Shown: piece by piece, positions 55,116 to 64,000 of the stretch
How positions within the stretch are numbered: the stretch's first letter is position 1
Layout of the letters: each line of letters starts with the position of its first letter
Assembly: GCF_026625985.1 (NCBI RefSeq)
Contig: NZ_CP113116.1
Coordinates: forward strand, 4,340,001 to 4,404,000
Direction of reading: 5' to 3'
Origin: Mycobacterium sp. Aquia_213
Lineage (GTDB): Bacteria; Actinomycetota; Actinomycetes; Mycobacteriales; Mycobacteriaceae
Length of the DNA stretch: 64,000 nt
Notes under the pieces: model-generated
What the model saw: only the letters and a program-made list of their open reading frames with translations
Databases searched by the model: none
Told to the model about the DNA's origin: nothing
Translations under genes and position numbers: made by a program

Positions 55116-56833
55116 GGAATCTGATGACCTGTTCTCTGGCTCCCACGATCAGCTCCCGCATCTCGCCGGCCACCACGGTCGGCGGACTGGACGTACGCGA
55201 CGTGAGCCTTACTCTAGAGCGCAATATTGTTGCGCTGGAGCGGATTTCGTTCACCGCCCGCCCCGGTACGTTGACTGCGGTGATCGGCCCTTCGGGTGCG
55301 GGTAAGTCCACGCTCGCCAGAGTGATCACCGGAGCCGCACGTCCGACCAGTGGCGCGGTGGCATTGGACGGGCGCGACCTCCACACCACACGAGCGTCGC
55401 TGCACAACCGGATCGGGATGGTGCCCCAAGACGACGTGGTGCACCCTCGGCTCACCGTCAGGCAGGCACTGGAGTTCGCCGCGGAACTGCGGATGCCCGC
55501 CGACACCGCCGCCTGCGATCGCCGTCAGGTGATCGCGTCGGTACTCGAGGAACTCGAGCTGACACCTCACACCGCGACCCGCATCGAAAAGTTGTCGGGC
55601 GGGCAGCGCAAGCGTGTGTCAATTGCCTTGGAGCTGTTGACACGTCCCTCGCTACTGGTGCTCGACGAGCCCACGACGGGGCTGGATCCCGCACTGGACC
55701 GCGCCGTCATGACGATGCTGCGCCGGCTGGCCAACGCGGGTCGCGTGATTGTGGTGGTGACGCATTCGTTGACCTTCCTTGATGTGTGCGACCAGGTATT
55801 GCTGCTGGCACCCGGCGGCAGGACGGCATTCTGCGGTCGTCCGCACGAGATCGGTTCGGCCATCGGGGCCAACGACTGGGCCGACATCTTCAGCATCGTC
55901 TGCGCCGATCCCGACGGCGTTCGACGGCGCTTCACCGAAGACGTCGGATCGCACGCCGAACTCACGGCGGTCATCTGCGATCAGCCCGCGCAGCCGGATG
56001 AACCCGCGCGCGCCGGCCGATGGCGCCAGGCATGGACGCTCGCACGCCGGCAGGTCCGGCTTCTTGTCGCCAACCGTGGTTATTTCGTTTTCCTCGCCGT
56101 ACTGCCGTTCATCGTCGGCCTGTTGCCGCTGACCGTGGCCGGCCACGCCGGACTCGGCCACGCGGATGGCTCAGTGCCGCTTGAGCCGAAGCACGTCATT
56201 GCCTTGACGAGCTTCGCCGCAATCCTGATGGGCATCACGCTTACCGCGCGCGACCTCGTCGGTGAACGCGCGATCTTCCGTCGCGAGCAAGCGGCCGGAT
56301 TATCTTCCACCGCATATCTTCTGGCGAAGATCGTGGCTTTCGGCGGGGTCGCGATGATGCAGTCGGCGATCCTGGTTCTGATCGTTACGGCACCCGGGAT
56401 CGGGAAGCCGGGGCCGTCGAGGGCGGCGGTACTGGGCAGCCCGATGTTGGAGCTCTTCGTCGACGTGGCGGCAACATGCGTGGTGGCGATGGTTGCGGGG
56501 CTTGCGATTTCGGCGTTGGCGGGCACCAGCGATCAGGTCATCGCGCTGCTGGCGATGACACTGATGGCGCAGCTAGTGCTCGCCGGTGGGTTCATCCCGG
56601 TGACGGATCGCCCGCTGTTCGAGACCCTCGCCTGGTTCACGCCCGGGCGATGGGGCTTCGCGGCCACCGCGGCGACGGCGGACCTGACGCACCTCGTGGT
56701 GGGAATCGCGAACGATCCCCACTGGCACCGCACCGCGCCGGCATGGCTTTTGGACATGACCATGTTGGGAGTGCTGGCCGCCGCCTTCGCCGGCTTCGCG
56801 TGGTGGAAATTGCGACCCATAGTGCGAGCCTGA
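55112..56833 (+). CDS. ABC half-transporter (ABCG-like: ATPase plus ABC2 membrane domain)
   Basis: 573 aa. Walker A GPSGAGKST, Q-loop VPQDDV, signature LSGGQRKRV, Walker B LLVLDEP, H-loop VVTHS, then ~250 residues with six TM helices (VFLAVLPFIVGLLPLTVAG and onwards). Resembles Rv1747 without its FHA domains. Exporter of a lipid made by the upstream enzymes is the natural reading. Start ATG 55112 overlaps the CdsA stop. Ends one base from the convergent glnA stop. Confidence 0.88.
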   Translation: MRNLMTCSLAPTISSRISPATTVGGLDVRDVSLTLERNIVALERISFTARPGTLTAVIGPSGAGKSTLARVITGAARPTSGAVALDGRDLHTTRASLHNRIGMVPQDDVVHPRLTVRQALEFAAELRMPADTAACDRRQVIASVLEELELTPHTATRIEKLSGGQRKRVSIALELLTRPSLLVLDEPTTGLDPALDRAVMTMLRRLANAGRVIVVVTHSLTFLDVCDQVLLLAPGGRTAFCGRPHEIGSAIGANDWADIFSIVCADPDGVRRRFTEDVGSHAELTAVICDQPAQPDEPARAGRWRQAWTLARRQVRLLVANRGYFVFLAVLPFIVGLLPLTVAGHAGLGHADGSVPLEPKHVIALTSFAAILMGITLTARDLVGERAIFRREQAAGLSSTAYLLAKIVAFGGVAMMQSAILVLIVTAPGIGKPGPSRAAVLGSPMLELFVDVAATCVVAMVAGLAISALAGTSDQVIALLAMTLMAQLVLAGGFIPVTDRPLFETLAWFTPGRWGFAATAATADLTHLVVGIANDPHWHRTAPAWLLDMTMLGVLAAAFAGFAWWKLRPIVRA

Positions 56834-56834
56834 T

Positions 56835-58271
56835 CTAAACGTCGTAGTAGAGCTCGAATTCGTAGGGCGTCGGCCGGAGGTTGAACGGCGCAAGCTCGTA
56901 GTCGCGCTTGAAGCTGATCCACGTCTCGATCAGGTCGGGCGTGAAAACTCCTCCCTCGGTGAGGTATTCGCTGTCTTGCTCCAACCGGTCGATCACCGCC
57001 GCCAGTTGGGTGGGCGCCTGCGGGATCTCCGCGGCCTCCTCGGGTGGCAGCTCGTAGAGGTCCTTGTCGACCGGGGGTGGTGGCTCGATCTTGTTCTTGA
57101 TGCCGTCCAGGCCGGCCATCAACTGGGCCGCGAACGAGAGGTACGGGTTGCCCGACGAGTCGGGAGAACGGAACTCCAGCCGCTTGGTCTTCGGGTTGGT
57201 GCCGGTGATCGGGATACGCACACACGCCGAGCGGTTGCGCTGGCTATAGACCAGGTTGATCGGGGCCTCGTAGCCCGGGACGAGCCGTTTATAGGAGTTC
57301 ACCGTCGGATTCGTGAAGGCCAGCAGCGACGGCGCGTGGTATAGCAGGCCACCGATGTAGTGCCTCGCGGTGTCCGACAGCCCGGCGTATCCGGTTTCGT
57401 CGTACATCAAGGAGCTGCCCTCTTTCCACAGCGACTGGTGGCAGTGCATGCCCGAGCCGTTGTCACCGAATAGCGGCTTGGGCATGAACGTCACGGTTTT
57501 GCCTGCCTGCCAAGCGGTTTGCTTGACGATGTACTTGAACATCTGTAGATCGTCAGCCGCGTGCAGCAATGTGTTGAACTTGTAGTTGATCTCGGCCTGT
57601 CCACCACTGCCCACCTCGTGGTGTCCTTTCTCCAGAAGAAAGCCGGCGTTGGTCAGATGGGTGAGAATCTCATCGCGCAGGTCGACGTAATGGTCGGTGG
57701 GGGCAACCGGGAAATACCCACCCTTGGGACGGACCTTGTAGCCGAGGTTCGGGCTGCCGTCGGCCTCGGTCGCTTCTCCGGTATTCCACCAGCCGGATGT
57801 CGCGTCCACCTTGTAGAACGAGCCGTTGGTGCGTGAGTCGAAGCTCACCGAGTCGAAGATGTAGAACTCGGCCTCCGGGCCGAAGTACGCGGTGTCGGCG
57901 ATGCCGGAGCTGATCAAGTAGTTCTCCGCCTTGCGGGCGACATTGCGGGGGTCGCGCGAGTAGACCTCGAGAGTGAAAGGGTCGTGCACGAAGAAGTTGA
58001 CGTTGAGCGTCTTGCGGGCACGGAACGCGTCGATGGTCGCGGTTTCCGGGTCGGGAAGCAACAGCATGTCCGACTCGTGGATCGACTGGAACCCGCGAAT
58101 CGAGGAGCCGTCGAACGCCAAGCCTTCCTCGAAGACGTTCTCGTCGAAGGCGTAGATCGGAATTGTGAAGTGCTGCATGGTGCCTGGCAGGTCACAGAAG
58201 CGGACGTCGACGTACTCAACGTGCTCATCCTTGGCGAGTTTGAAGATGTCGTCGGGCGTCGTTTCGGACAA
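56835..58271 (-). CDS. glnA: Glutamine synthetase type I (GlnA1-like)
   Basis: 478 aa, full length. DGSSIRGFQ, EAEFYIFD, GHHEVGSGGQAEI, GSGMHCHQSLW, NRSACVRIP and the adenylylation loop DLYELPPEEAAEIP with Tyr406 (same number as in M. tuberculosis GlnA1). Makes glutamine from glutamate, ammonia and ATP; activity is controlled by adenylylation by GlnE. The neighbours are not the lipB-lipA/glnE neighbours of M. tuberculosis glnA1, so it may be a second GlnA1-like copy or a relocated gene. A GlnR-like box lies 50-65 bases upstream. Confidence 0.97.
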   Translation of the reverse strand: MSETTPDDIFKLAKDEHVEYVDVRFCDLPGTMQHFTIPIYAFDENVFEEGLAFDGSSIRGFQSIHESDMLLLPDPETATIDAFRARKTLNVNFFVHDPFTLEVYSRDPRNVARKAENYLISSGIADTAYFGPEAEFYIFDSVSFDSRTNGSFYKVDATSGWWNTGEATEADGSPNLGYKVRPKGGYFPVAPTDHYVDLRDEILTHLTNAGFLLEKGHHEVGSGGQAEINYKFNTLLHAADDLQMFKYIVKQTAWQAGKTVTFMPKPLFGDNGSGMHCHQSLWKEGSSLMYDETGYAGLSDTARHYIGGLLYHAPSLLAFTNPTVNSYKRLVPGYEAPINLVYSQRNRSACVRIPITGTNPKTKRLEFRSPDSSGNPYLSFAAQLMAGLDGIKNKIEPPPPVDKDLYELPPEEAAEIPQAPTQLAAVIDRLEQDSEYLTEGGVFTPDLIETWISFKRDYELAPFNLRPTPYEFELYYDV

Positions 58272-58320
58272 GGACTGCTCCTTTGTGTAGTGGCGCGACA
58301 GCGCTTTCTACGCCTCAACT

Positions 58321-58336
58321 ATTTCGTCCGCGTGAC
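58321..58336 (-). promoter_or_regulatory. GlnR-like box upstream of glnA
   Basis: Minus strand GTCAC, six bases, GAAAT: nine of ten matches to the actinobacterial GlnR motif GTnAC-N6-GAAAC. Located 50-65 bases before the glnA start, a usual place for activation under nitrogen limitation. Confidence 0.5.
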
Positions 58337-58499
58337 AAACCCAAGTCGAACCTGTTGCACCTCAAAAAGACTTGTGGGACATCGCCGTTGACTTCTTTCG
58401 CCCGGCTCCTTCAGGTGGCGTGTTTCGGCGTTGTAGCCGATAGTCATATGAGCCAGCGGACGCTGGTGTCAGCGGAGGCGGACAGAACGACAGCGCAGA

Positions 58500-60278
58500 A
58501 TGGGCGAGATCTTTCAATTCCATCGCGAAATAATCGTCAGCGGCGACGACCCGCTGTCGAAGACGATCGCCGAAGAACTACGCGGCGCGGGCGCGCGGAT
58601 CATCAAGATCAACACCGCAGCCGATCTTCTGGGTGCCGGGGTACATCGCGCGCGCGCCGTCGTCTGCGCTGGACCCAATGACGCCGTCAATCTCGAAATT
58701 GCCTTGTTGGCAAGAGAATACAGCCCGAATGTCCGCGTGGTGGCACGTCTGGCCAACGACGTGCTGCGTGAAGCGGTGACCGCCGTCAACGGCCCCGGCG
58801 CGATCTTGGACGTCGCCGACCTCGCGGCACCATCCCTCGTCGAGGCAGTGCTGTCGCGTAACGCGCACCAGTTCGACACGGCCGGTATCGAATTCGTCGT
58901 CTGGGGATCCGAGGCGCCCCACGACGCGACGCTCCGCGAGATCTACGCCGACCTGGCCCCGGTGGCGGTGGTTCACGGCAAGAACTCACCCGCCCCCGGC
59001 GAGGTGGTGCCATGTCCCGGGCGGGATCTGCAGGTCTATGCCGGCGACTGGACCTCGATGATCGGCGTCAAAGACGAATTGGAAGCCCGCGGGATCGCGG
59101 TGCCTCCCGCGACCGCGACGCGCTCGCGTCACTCCCGGGTGCGGCGCGCCATCGATGCCGCGCGCGCGATGCGCGACGACGTGAACCCGCTGCTTTTTCC
59201 GTCGTTGGCCTTCGCGCTGTTCCTCACGATCGGCTCTACCGCCGTGGAGCACTTCACCTATCAGCACCAGCAGATGTCGTGGATCGATGCTCTCTACTTC
59301 GCCTCCGAGACCATCACGACCGTGGGCTACGGCGAATTCAATTTCGGCCAGGAGTCCGTTTTCCTGCGGCTGTTCAATGTCGGGTTGATGTTCGGCGGCG
59401 CGATCGTCACCGCCATCCTGGTCGCATTTCTCGCCGACCTGATGCTGTCCCGGCGCTTCGTCCAGACGGCCGGGCTGCGCCGGGCACGTCACATGCGCGA
59501 CCACATCGTCGTGATCGGCCTGGGCTCCATTGGCGTCCGCGTCGTCAGCGATCTGACGGCCGCCGGATACGACGTCCTTGTCATCGAACCGAACGTGAAC
59601 AACCGCTTTCTGTCGACCGTTGCCGAACTCGACGTTCCGGTGATTTTCGGTGACTCGGCGATGCGCCAGACGCTGGAATCGGCCCGCGTCGATCGCGCCC
59701 GCGGAGTGGCGGTGGTGACTCAGGACGACATGGAAAACATCGAGACCGGGATCGTCTTGCTGGAGATCCTGGGATCCGATACCAAGGTGCCGATCGTCAT
59801 GCGTGTTCAAGGCCGTGCGCTGGGCACCGCGGTGAATCGACGGTTCGGTTTCGAAAACGTGCGGTCGATCGTCGACCTGGCGGCCCCGTGGTTCATCGGC
59901 GCGGCGATGGGCCTGCAGGTGCTGGGCACGTTTTGGGTTGGGCAGCGCTCCTTCATGGTCGGCGGAATGCTCGTGGCGGCGGGCAGCGAGCTCGATGGTC
60001 TGCGAATGGTGGATTTGTCCACCCAGACGCGGGTCATCGCGATCACTCGACCGGAAGGGCCGATTCGGCTGCGACCCCGCCGCGACGCCCTGCTCAAAGC
60101 CGGCGACACCGTCTATGTCATCGGCCCGTACCGCGAGTTGATCGCGACGCTGCGAAAGGGCCAGCCTCCGCCGCTGACCGCCGTCAACGGCGAGCGCGCG
60201 GCGACATTGGCCGCGGCGCGTTCGGCGCACAGAACGGACGTGCGCCTGCCCAGATGGGCGCCCGACCGGGAGGCTTGA
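58500..60278 (+). CDS. Potassium channel with RCK domains
   Basis: 592 aa. A first nucleotide-binding RCK-like domain lies N-terminal (~1-200), then two TM helices around the selectivity filter TVGYG (274-278), then an RCK domain beginning HIVVIGLGSIGVRV and a C-terminal RCK_C (LLKAGDTVYVIGPY). This two-NAD-domain layout is typical of actinobacterial TrkA/Kch-like channels. It would pass K+ under control of nucleotide or ligand binding. Divergent from glnA. Confidence 0.9.
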   Translation: MGEIFQFHREIIVSGDDPLSKTIAEELRGAGARIIKINTAADLLGAGVHRARAVVCAGPNDAVNLEIALLAREYSPNVRVVARLANDVLREAVTAVNGPGAILDVADLAAPSLVEAVLSRNAHQFDTAGIEFVVWGSEAPHDATLREIYADLAPVAVVHGKNSPAPGEVVPCPGRDLQVYAGDWTSMIGVKDELEARGIAVPPATATRSRHSRVRRAIDAARAMRDDVNPLLFPSLAFALFLTIGSTAVEHFTYQHQQMSWIDALYFASETITTVGYGEFNFGQESVFLRLFNVGLMFGGAIVTAILVAFLADLMLSRRFVQTAGLRRARHMRDHIVVIGLGSIGVRVVSDLTAAGYDVLVIEPNVNNRFLSTVAELDVPVIFGDSAMRQTLESARVDRARGVAVVTQDDMENIETGIVLLEILGSDTKVPIVMRVQGRALGTAVNRRFGFENVRSIVDLAAPWFIGAAMGLQVLGTFWVGQRSFMVGGMLVAAGSELDGLRMVDLSTQTRVIAITRPEGPIRLRPRRDALLKAGDTVYVIGPYRELIATLRKGQPPPLTAVNGERAATLAAARSAHRTDVRLPRWAPDREA

Positions 60279-60340
60279 GTCGCGCGGGGCTGGTCGCCGC
60301 GCACATATAGTCGGATGGTTGACGGTGCCGGCGGAGGCGT

Positions 60341-61228
60341 ATGGACATGCCCTTTGACGATGCAAGTGCGTCGCGCGTTTCGGCTGCCGAACACGCGGAT
60401 TCGCTGGTTGCCGCCGCCCGCAGCGACCCGGCGGCGCGGCTGGCGCTGCTGCGCCGACTCTACGAGGTCCCGCATGGTGTGGATCGGGGCTACCTGCCCT
60501 ACCGGCGCGCGGCATCGGCGTTCATGGGATGGCAGCTGCGTCGTGGGCTGCTCAACCCCCAGGACGACGCGTGCCCGGGCAGCCCGTGGTGGCGAGCTGT
60601 GAACGAGACCCTGTTGCGCGACACGGCCGAGGCCCGGGCTTTCGCGTTCGGGCATCCGGGCGAGCCCACTTCGCCCGCGGTCGGCACTCACCTCGACTTC
60701 ATCCGGCAACCAACCGCACGCAACTGGTACCGCGCGCACAACGCCTCGATCGCCGCGGCCTATTTGGCCAACGAGGCACTGGCCCGTCAGGAAACGCGGG
60801 TGGAACGGTTCTTCATCAACGTCGTCCTCATCCGGGTGCTCTACGCCCATGCCCTGGTGGCCGCGCCGCGCCTGGCCCTGGGCTGGCTCGCCCCGTTTGG
60901 GCGCCCCCTCGGCGACCCCCGCTTGGGCATGACCGGGATCTTCTTGTCGCTTTCGCGCATCCTCCCGGACCGCTATCCGCTCGGCGATGACGCGGAAACG
61001 TACATCGCGCTCGAGCATGGCTTCGGCCACCTGCTCGACGTCGGAGTCATCCAGCCCAGGTGGGGTCGCCTCTACGAGTGGTCCTCGGACGAGCTGGGCC
61101 GCCCGGGGCTTCGCGACCTGTTAGCCGGTAACACGCCGGCGTATGCGTGGGACAGCGAGGACGCCGAAATCTGGCAGTTCACACCGTCCCGCTTGGCCCG
61201 TGCCGCACGTCGAGTAATACCGGCCTGA
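60341..61228 (+). CDS. Conserved hypothetical protein
   Basis: 295 aa, not recognised, but reads as a real gene: GGAGG lies four bases before ATG 60341 (or ten before the next ATG), and codon use fits the neighbours. Ala/Arg-rich helices; one hydrophobic stretch near VVLIRVLYAHALVAAPRLALGWLAP could be membrane-associated. Contains HNASIAAAYL and HGFGHLLD. No signal peptide. Confidence 0.7.
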   Translation: MDMPFDDASASRVSAAEHADSLVAAARSDPAARLALLRRLYEVPHGVDRGYLPYRRAASAFMGWQLRRGLLNPQDDACPGSPWWRAVNETLLRDTAEARAFAFGHPGEPTSPAVGTHLDFIRQPTARNWYRAHNASIAAAYLANEALARQETRVERFFINVVLIRVLYAHALVAAPRLALGWLAPFGRPLGDPRLGMTGIFLSLSRILPDRYPLGDDAETYIALEHGFGHLLDVGVIQPRWGRLYEWSSDELGRPGLRDLLAGNTPAYAWDSEDAEIWQFTPSRLARAARRVIPA

Positions 61229-61299
61229 GCTTTCTCAGTGGTGCCGCGCAGATTCGAAACCGCTTTTCTGCCAACGATTTTGGGGTCAGGCGTCACGCC

Positions 61300-62130
61300 T
61301 TAGCCGCCGTAGCTGCCAATCTTTGCGGCATACTCATCGAGCAACCGAAGCGATTCGTCGAGCGGCCGGCTGGGCAATAGCAGGGCTAGCCGTTCGAAAC
61401 CCAATCCCTCGGCCGCGCGCCAATAGTCGGGGTCGGCCGGAGTGCCGAACATTGCCAGTGGCACGTCGCGTCCGCTGCCCTCACGCAGCTGATCGATGCG
61501 ATGGCGTAGCCGCTCCAGTGGCAACGGGTTGGATATCCAACCGGCATCGTGGCGAATCACCCGCTTGACGGTGGCGTCGGAGTCGCCGCCGATGAAGATC
61601 GGCGGGTGCGGTTTCTGAACCGGCTTGGGGCGCTGGTAGGAAGCGTCGAAGTTGACGTACTTGCCGTGGTACTCGGCGGGTTCGGTTGTCCACAGCGCTT
61701 TGATGGCCTCGATGCGTTCGTCGAGCAGTGCGCCACGGGTCTTCGGGTCCGTGCCGTGATCGCGCAACTCTTCGATGTTCCAGCCCGCGCCGACGCCGAA
61801 CACGAAGCGGCCGCCCGAGATCAGGTCGATGCTGGCGGCTTCCTTTGCCGTGATGATCGGATCGCGTTGGATCAGCAAGGCGATCCCGGTGAACAACTCG
61901 ATGGACGAGGTCACCGCGGCCGCCGCGGCCAGCGTCACAAACGGATCGAGCGTCCGATAGTAGATCGACGGCAGTTCGCCACCCAGCGGATAGGGAGACT
62001 CCCGGCTCGCCGGAATGTGCGTGTGCTCCGCAATCACCAGCGAGGCGAAACCCCGCTCTTCGATCGCGCGTGCCAGCGACAACGTGTCGATAGTGTCGTC
62101 GTTGACGAACGTTGCGATTCCGAACTTCAT
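61300..62130 (-). CDS. Luciferase-like F420-dependent oxidoreductase
   Basis: 276 aa from ATG 62130. MKFGIATFVNDDTIDTL start, VIAEHTHIP, ASIDLISGGRFVFGVGAGW, PPIFIGGDSD. Same TIGR03619-like subfamily as 37949-38776, with which it shares the whole layout, so the two are paralogues. Substrate unknown. Confidence 0.88.
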   Translation of the reverse strand: MKFGIATFVNDDTIDTLSLARAIEERGFASLVIAEHTHIPASRESPYPLGGELPSIYYRTLDPFVTLAAAAAVTSSIELFTGIALLIQRDPIITAKEAASIDLISGGRFVFGVGAGWNIEELRDHGTDPKTRGALLDERIEAIKALWTTEPAEYHGKYVNFDASYQRPKPVQKPHPPIFIGGDSDATVKRVIRHDAGWISNPLPLERLRHRIDQLREGSGRDVPLAMFGTPADPDYWRAAEGLGFERLALLLPSRPLDESLRLLDEYAAKIGSYGG

Positions 62131-62480
62131 GGTCGCCCTCATCTGTCGCCGTTGGACTGCCCTCTGTCGTGATGGGCAACGCCCGCAAGCACGACGCTAA
62201 TCCCGATGAGGTGTCTGCGGTATCGGTCGGGTTGCCGTCGTCCCACTAGCCACACTGGCCTCTAGCGTGAGGAGGTGTCGTTGTGCCCACCTCCGAGCGA
62301 CACGCCTCGCGACACGGCGATTGTCGCTGTGAGGCGGGCACATTGGGCACCGACCGGCAAAGCGACTGAGGTGAGTGCTACAGCGGTTCGCCAATGTCGG
62401 GCAGTAATGAAATGTCTTCGGGCTGGCCATTACGGAAAAGTGCGGCAAGCTCACGCACCCGCCTTTTCGCCCAGTCAGCA
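62131..62480. other. Intergenic region before the toxin-immunity locus
   Basis: 350 bases. Contains a small hairpin at about 62309-62327 (GCGACA, 7-base loop, TGTCGC) flanked by weakly pairing CCTC/GAGG, which may end one of the flanking transcripts. No gene supported. Confidence 0.45.
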
Positions 62481-62780
62481 TTAAACTTGATATTCGTACT
62501 TGAAGCGCTCTGTGCGGTCGCCAACACGTTTTGCTGCTTGGCTCGTCACCACGCCTTCCGTGTACCAGTAGAGAAGGTCATCAAGGCTGCCTACCCGGTC
62601 GAAACCTAGTTTGCCGCGCTCGTAGTACGTGAAGTGATACGAGCCGTCATCGGCGACGTAGATATTCAGATCGTCACGTGTCCGGAACCCAACAGGCATG
62701 GGTCGAACACCGAGCTTCTCCGACAATCGATCAATCTCGGCTTGAAGTTCCGCAGATTTACCATCCAGGCGTTCAACCAC
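62481..62780 (-). CDS. Imm63-like immunity protein
   Basis: 99 aa from GTG 62780, with GGGAG six bases before it. The pattern IYVADDGSYHFTYYERGKLGF, then SLDDLLYWYTEGV, resembles the Imm63 immunity family of polymorphic toxin systems. It would bind and block the toxin encoded upstream on the same strand. A longer frame to TTG 62822 is possible. Small cytoplasmic protein. Confidence 0.55.
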   Translation of the reverse strand: MVERLDGKSAELQAEIDRLSEKLGVRPMPVGFRTRDDLNIYVADDGSYHFTYYERGKLGFDRVGSLDDLLYWYTEGVVTSQAAKRVGDRTERFKYEYQV

Positions 62781-62907
62781 ATCCCGCTCCCTTACCGGCC
62801 TCGAAACCCGCGTGGAATCCAAGCTGAATCAACAGAGGTTCGAGAGTGGATCGGACTTCCCGCCAAGAACTCTTGTGTCATATCCGGCCGCCCGTCACCT
62901 TGTCTCC

Positions 62908-63300
62908 CTATTCCGCAGCCGTCGACCGGAGTGCGTCATGGGCGGCCGCAAAATGCACCTTGAAGAGCGCCTCTAGCCAGGACATCACTTCGTTGTCGTC
63001 GGCATCGAGTCCAGGCGTTGCCAAGGCGTCATGCGCGTCGCTGAGCAGCAACATGAACTGCCATTTCTTTGATCGGTTCACCAAGCCGAATTCGTTCGGT
63101 GCATCGAGCGGTGCGAGCATGAAGTCTATCCCGCCATCCCGGGCCGACCAACAAATCTGGAGTTTGCAGTCTTGGCCGCGGTAGTAGACGGCCCATGCCG
63201 GGCGACCTCCGTAAATCTCGGTATCTTGTATCTCGTCAAGCTTGAAACCGGCACGCGACAACGTGGGCTCCAAAAACCGTTCCAGTTCAGCTGGTTTCAT
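62908..63300 (-). CDS. Probable immunity protein of a polymorphic toxin
   Basis: 130 aa from ATG 63300, beginning two bases after the toxin stop. Family not recognised. Short, acidic, with AVYYRGQDCKLQICWSARDGG and WQFMLLLSDAHDAL. Its place directly after the toxin's C-terminal domain makes it the likely cognate antidote; the Imm63-like gene further on would be an additional or older one. Confidence 0.5.
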   Translation of the reverse strand: MKPAELERFLEPTLSRAGFKLDEIQDTEIYGGRPAWAVYYRGQDCKLQICWSARDGGIDFMLAPLDAPNEFGLVNRSKKWQFMLLLSDAHDALATPGLDADDNEVMSWLEALFKVHFAAAHDALRSTAAE

Positions 63301-63302
63301 GG

Positions 63303-64000
63303 TTACCTGCCTCCTACATAAACCCATACGTTCCCGCGCTGCTCGTACCCGAACGCCGCAGCGTTGTTTTTCAGGAAGTTAATCTCAAGAGCTGAGTAAG
63401 ATCGTCTCTGCACGTTGGCTAACTGTTCAACGCTATCGAATCCCTCAGGCAAGGCGAATTCGATGCGGGGCACAGCGTTCTCCATTTGACCGCGAAGGAA
63501 CTCCTCGTTGACTTGCCATACAAGGCCCCGAGATTCAGATTCACCCAGTCCATAGGTCATCGCATCCCAGGCCGGGTCGCCGGTGCTGAAGAAGATTCCA
63601 CCCTGACCCCTGGCTTCGCCAATGTAGCCTGCCTCCAAGCCACCGAATTTACCCAGAACAACCCGATCTGGATTGTCGCCAACGTAGTGAGTCGACATTT
63701 CCGCGACTTGCCGAGCGAGGTTTGTGGTGGGCTCTCCGTGCGTAAAGGCGAAATTGAGATCCTGCCCCGCTTCCCCCGCTAACGGGTGGAAAGGGATTTG
63801 GTGTTCGAAACCGACCGCCGTATGCGGTAAATGCGTTGGGCCATAATCGATTGCGGCCGCTGCGTCGATGTCGGCCAGTTTGCCTACGCCTGCGACTTCC
63901 GGACCGAAGAGCATCGCGGGCAAGGACACCGCGGCATCGGAGGCCTTGCCGCCCAGGTAGTAGGCCGCGCTCGGCGAGTTCAAGGCATTTTGCGCTTCGC
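63303..64000 (-). CDS. C-terminal end of a large protein, probable polymorphic toxin
   Basis: The frame is open at base 64000, so only about 232 C-terminal residues are seen. There is an alanine-rich linker (ALNSPSAAYYLGGKASDA) typical of the pre-toxin stretch in mycobacterial secreted toxins, then a final domain of ~120 residues (FSTGDPAWDAMTYGL, VWQVNEEFLRGQ, SALEINFLKNNAAAFGYEQ, ending VWVYVGGR). The toxin activity is not recognised. The downstream immunity-like genes support the toxin reading. Confidence 0.55.
   Translation of the reverse strand, partial: EAQNALNSPSAAYYLGGKASDAAVSLPAMLFGPEVAGVGKLADIDAAAAIDYGPTHLPHTAVGFEHQIPFHPLAGEAGQDLNFAFTHGEPTTNLARQVAEMSTHYVGDNPDRVVLGKFGGLEAGYIGEARGQGGIFFSTGDPAWDAMTYGLGESESRGLVWQVNEEFLRGQMENAVPRIEFALPEGFDSVEQLANVQRRSYSALEINFLKNNAAAFGYEQRGNVWVYVGGR

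Overview
The window looks like a mycobacterial chromosome, most likely a nontuberculous Mycobacterium. The evidence is high-GC coding on both strands, MmpL, three DUF732 proteins, several F420-type luciferase-like oxidoreductases, P450s, a GlnA1-type glutamine synthetase, and a pgmA-crcB-crcB-DUF190 block arranged like M. tuberculosis Rv3068c-Rv3071. It splits at a tRNA-Ala(GGC) gene (28441-28516): accessory DNA lies to the left and conserved chromosomal genes to the right.

Left part (1-19 kb) is a patchwork of accessory modules. 1-2981 holds a LodA/GoxA-like cysteine-tryptophylquinone (CTQ) oxidase, cut by the window edge, behind a ferritin-like protein. 3467-8933 holds a caspase-like peptidase translationally coupled to a small helical protein, a divergent subtilase without signal peptide, and a PLD-like protein. 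9430-11517 is a pentapeptide-repeat membrane protein. 11579-15515 has an XRE regulator, then a SpeD-like protein, a LuxI/FeeM-fold acyltransferase and a multi-pass sensor histidine kinase; this is the best candidate for an undescribed system, possibly making and sensing a small molecule. 15.8-18.1 kb is AT-rich and encodes a membrane protein and a YdcF/DUF218 protein. 18514-19170 encodes an XRE protein fused to an NBR1-type Ig domain.

19271-28443 is an integrated mobilisable element. It carries a run of overlapping small genes, a TraG/VirD4-like ATPase, a replication-relaxation protein, a beta-class DNA methyltransferase, a probable ribbon-helix-helix protein, an XRE regulator and a large serine recombinase whose reading frame runs straight into the tRNA-Ala gene. 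The left attachment site was not found, so the element may be longer than the interval given.

Right part (28.5-62 kb): MFS transporter, pgmA, fluoride exporters, DUF190, membrane protein, MbtK-like acyltransferase, F420 oxidoreductases, DUF488, SelO, FAD monooxygenase; a reductase-sulfotransferase fusion beside mmpL with a tiny coupled upstream ORF; DUF732 proteins, a P450/TetR/SDR group, hemolysin III and a CYP140-like P450; a four-gene overlapping lipid operon (CDP-alcohol transferase-like, PlsC-like, CdsA-like, ABC transporter); glnA with a GlnR-like box; a K+ channel with RCK domains; and another F420 oxidoreductase. The right edge (62481-64000) is the 3' end of a large probable polymorphic toxin followed by two candidate immunity genes.
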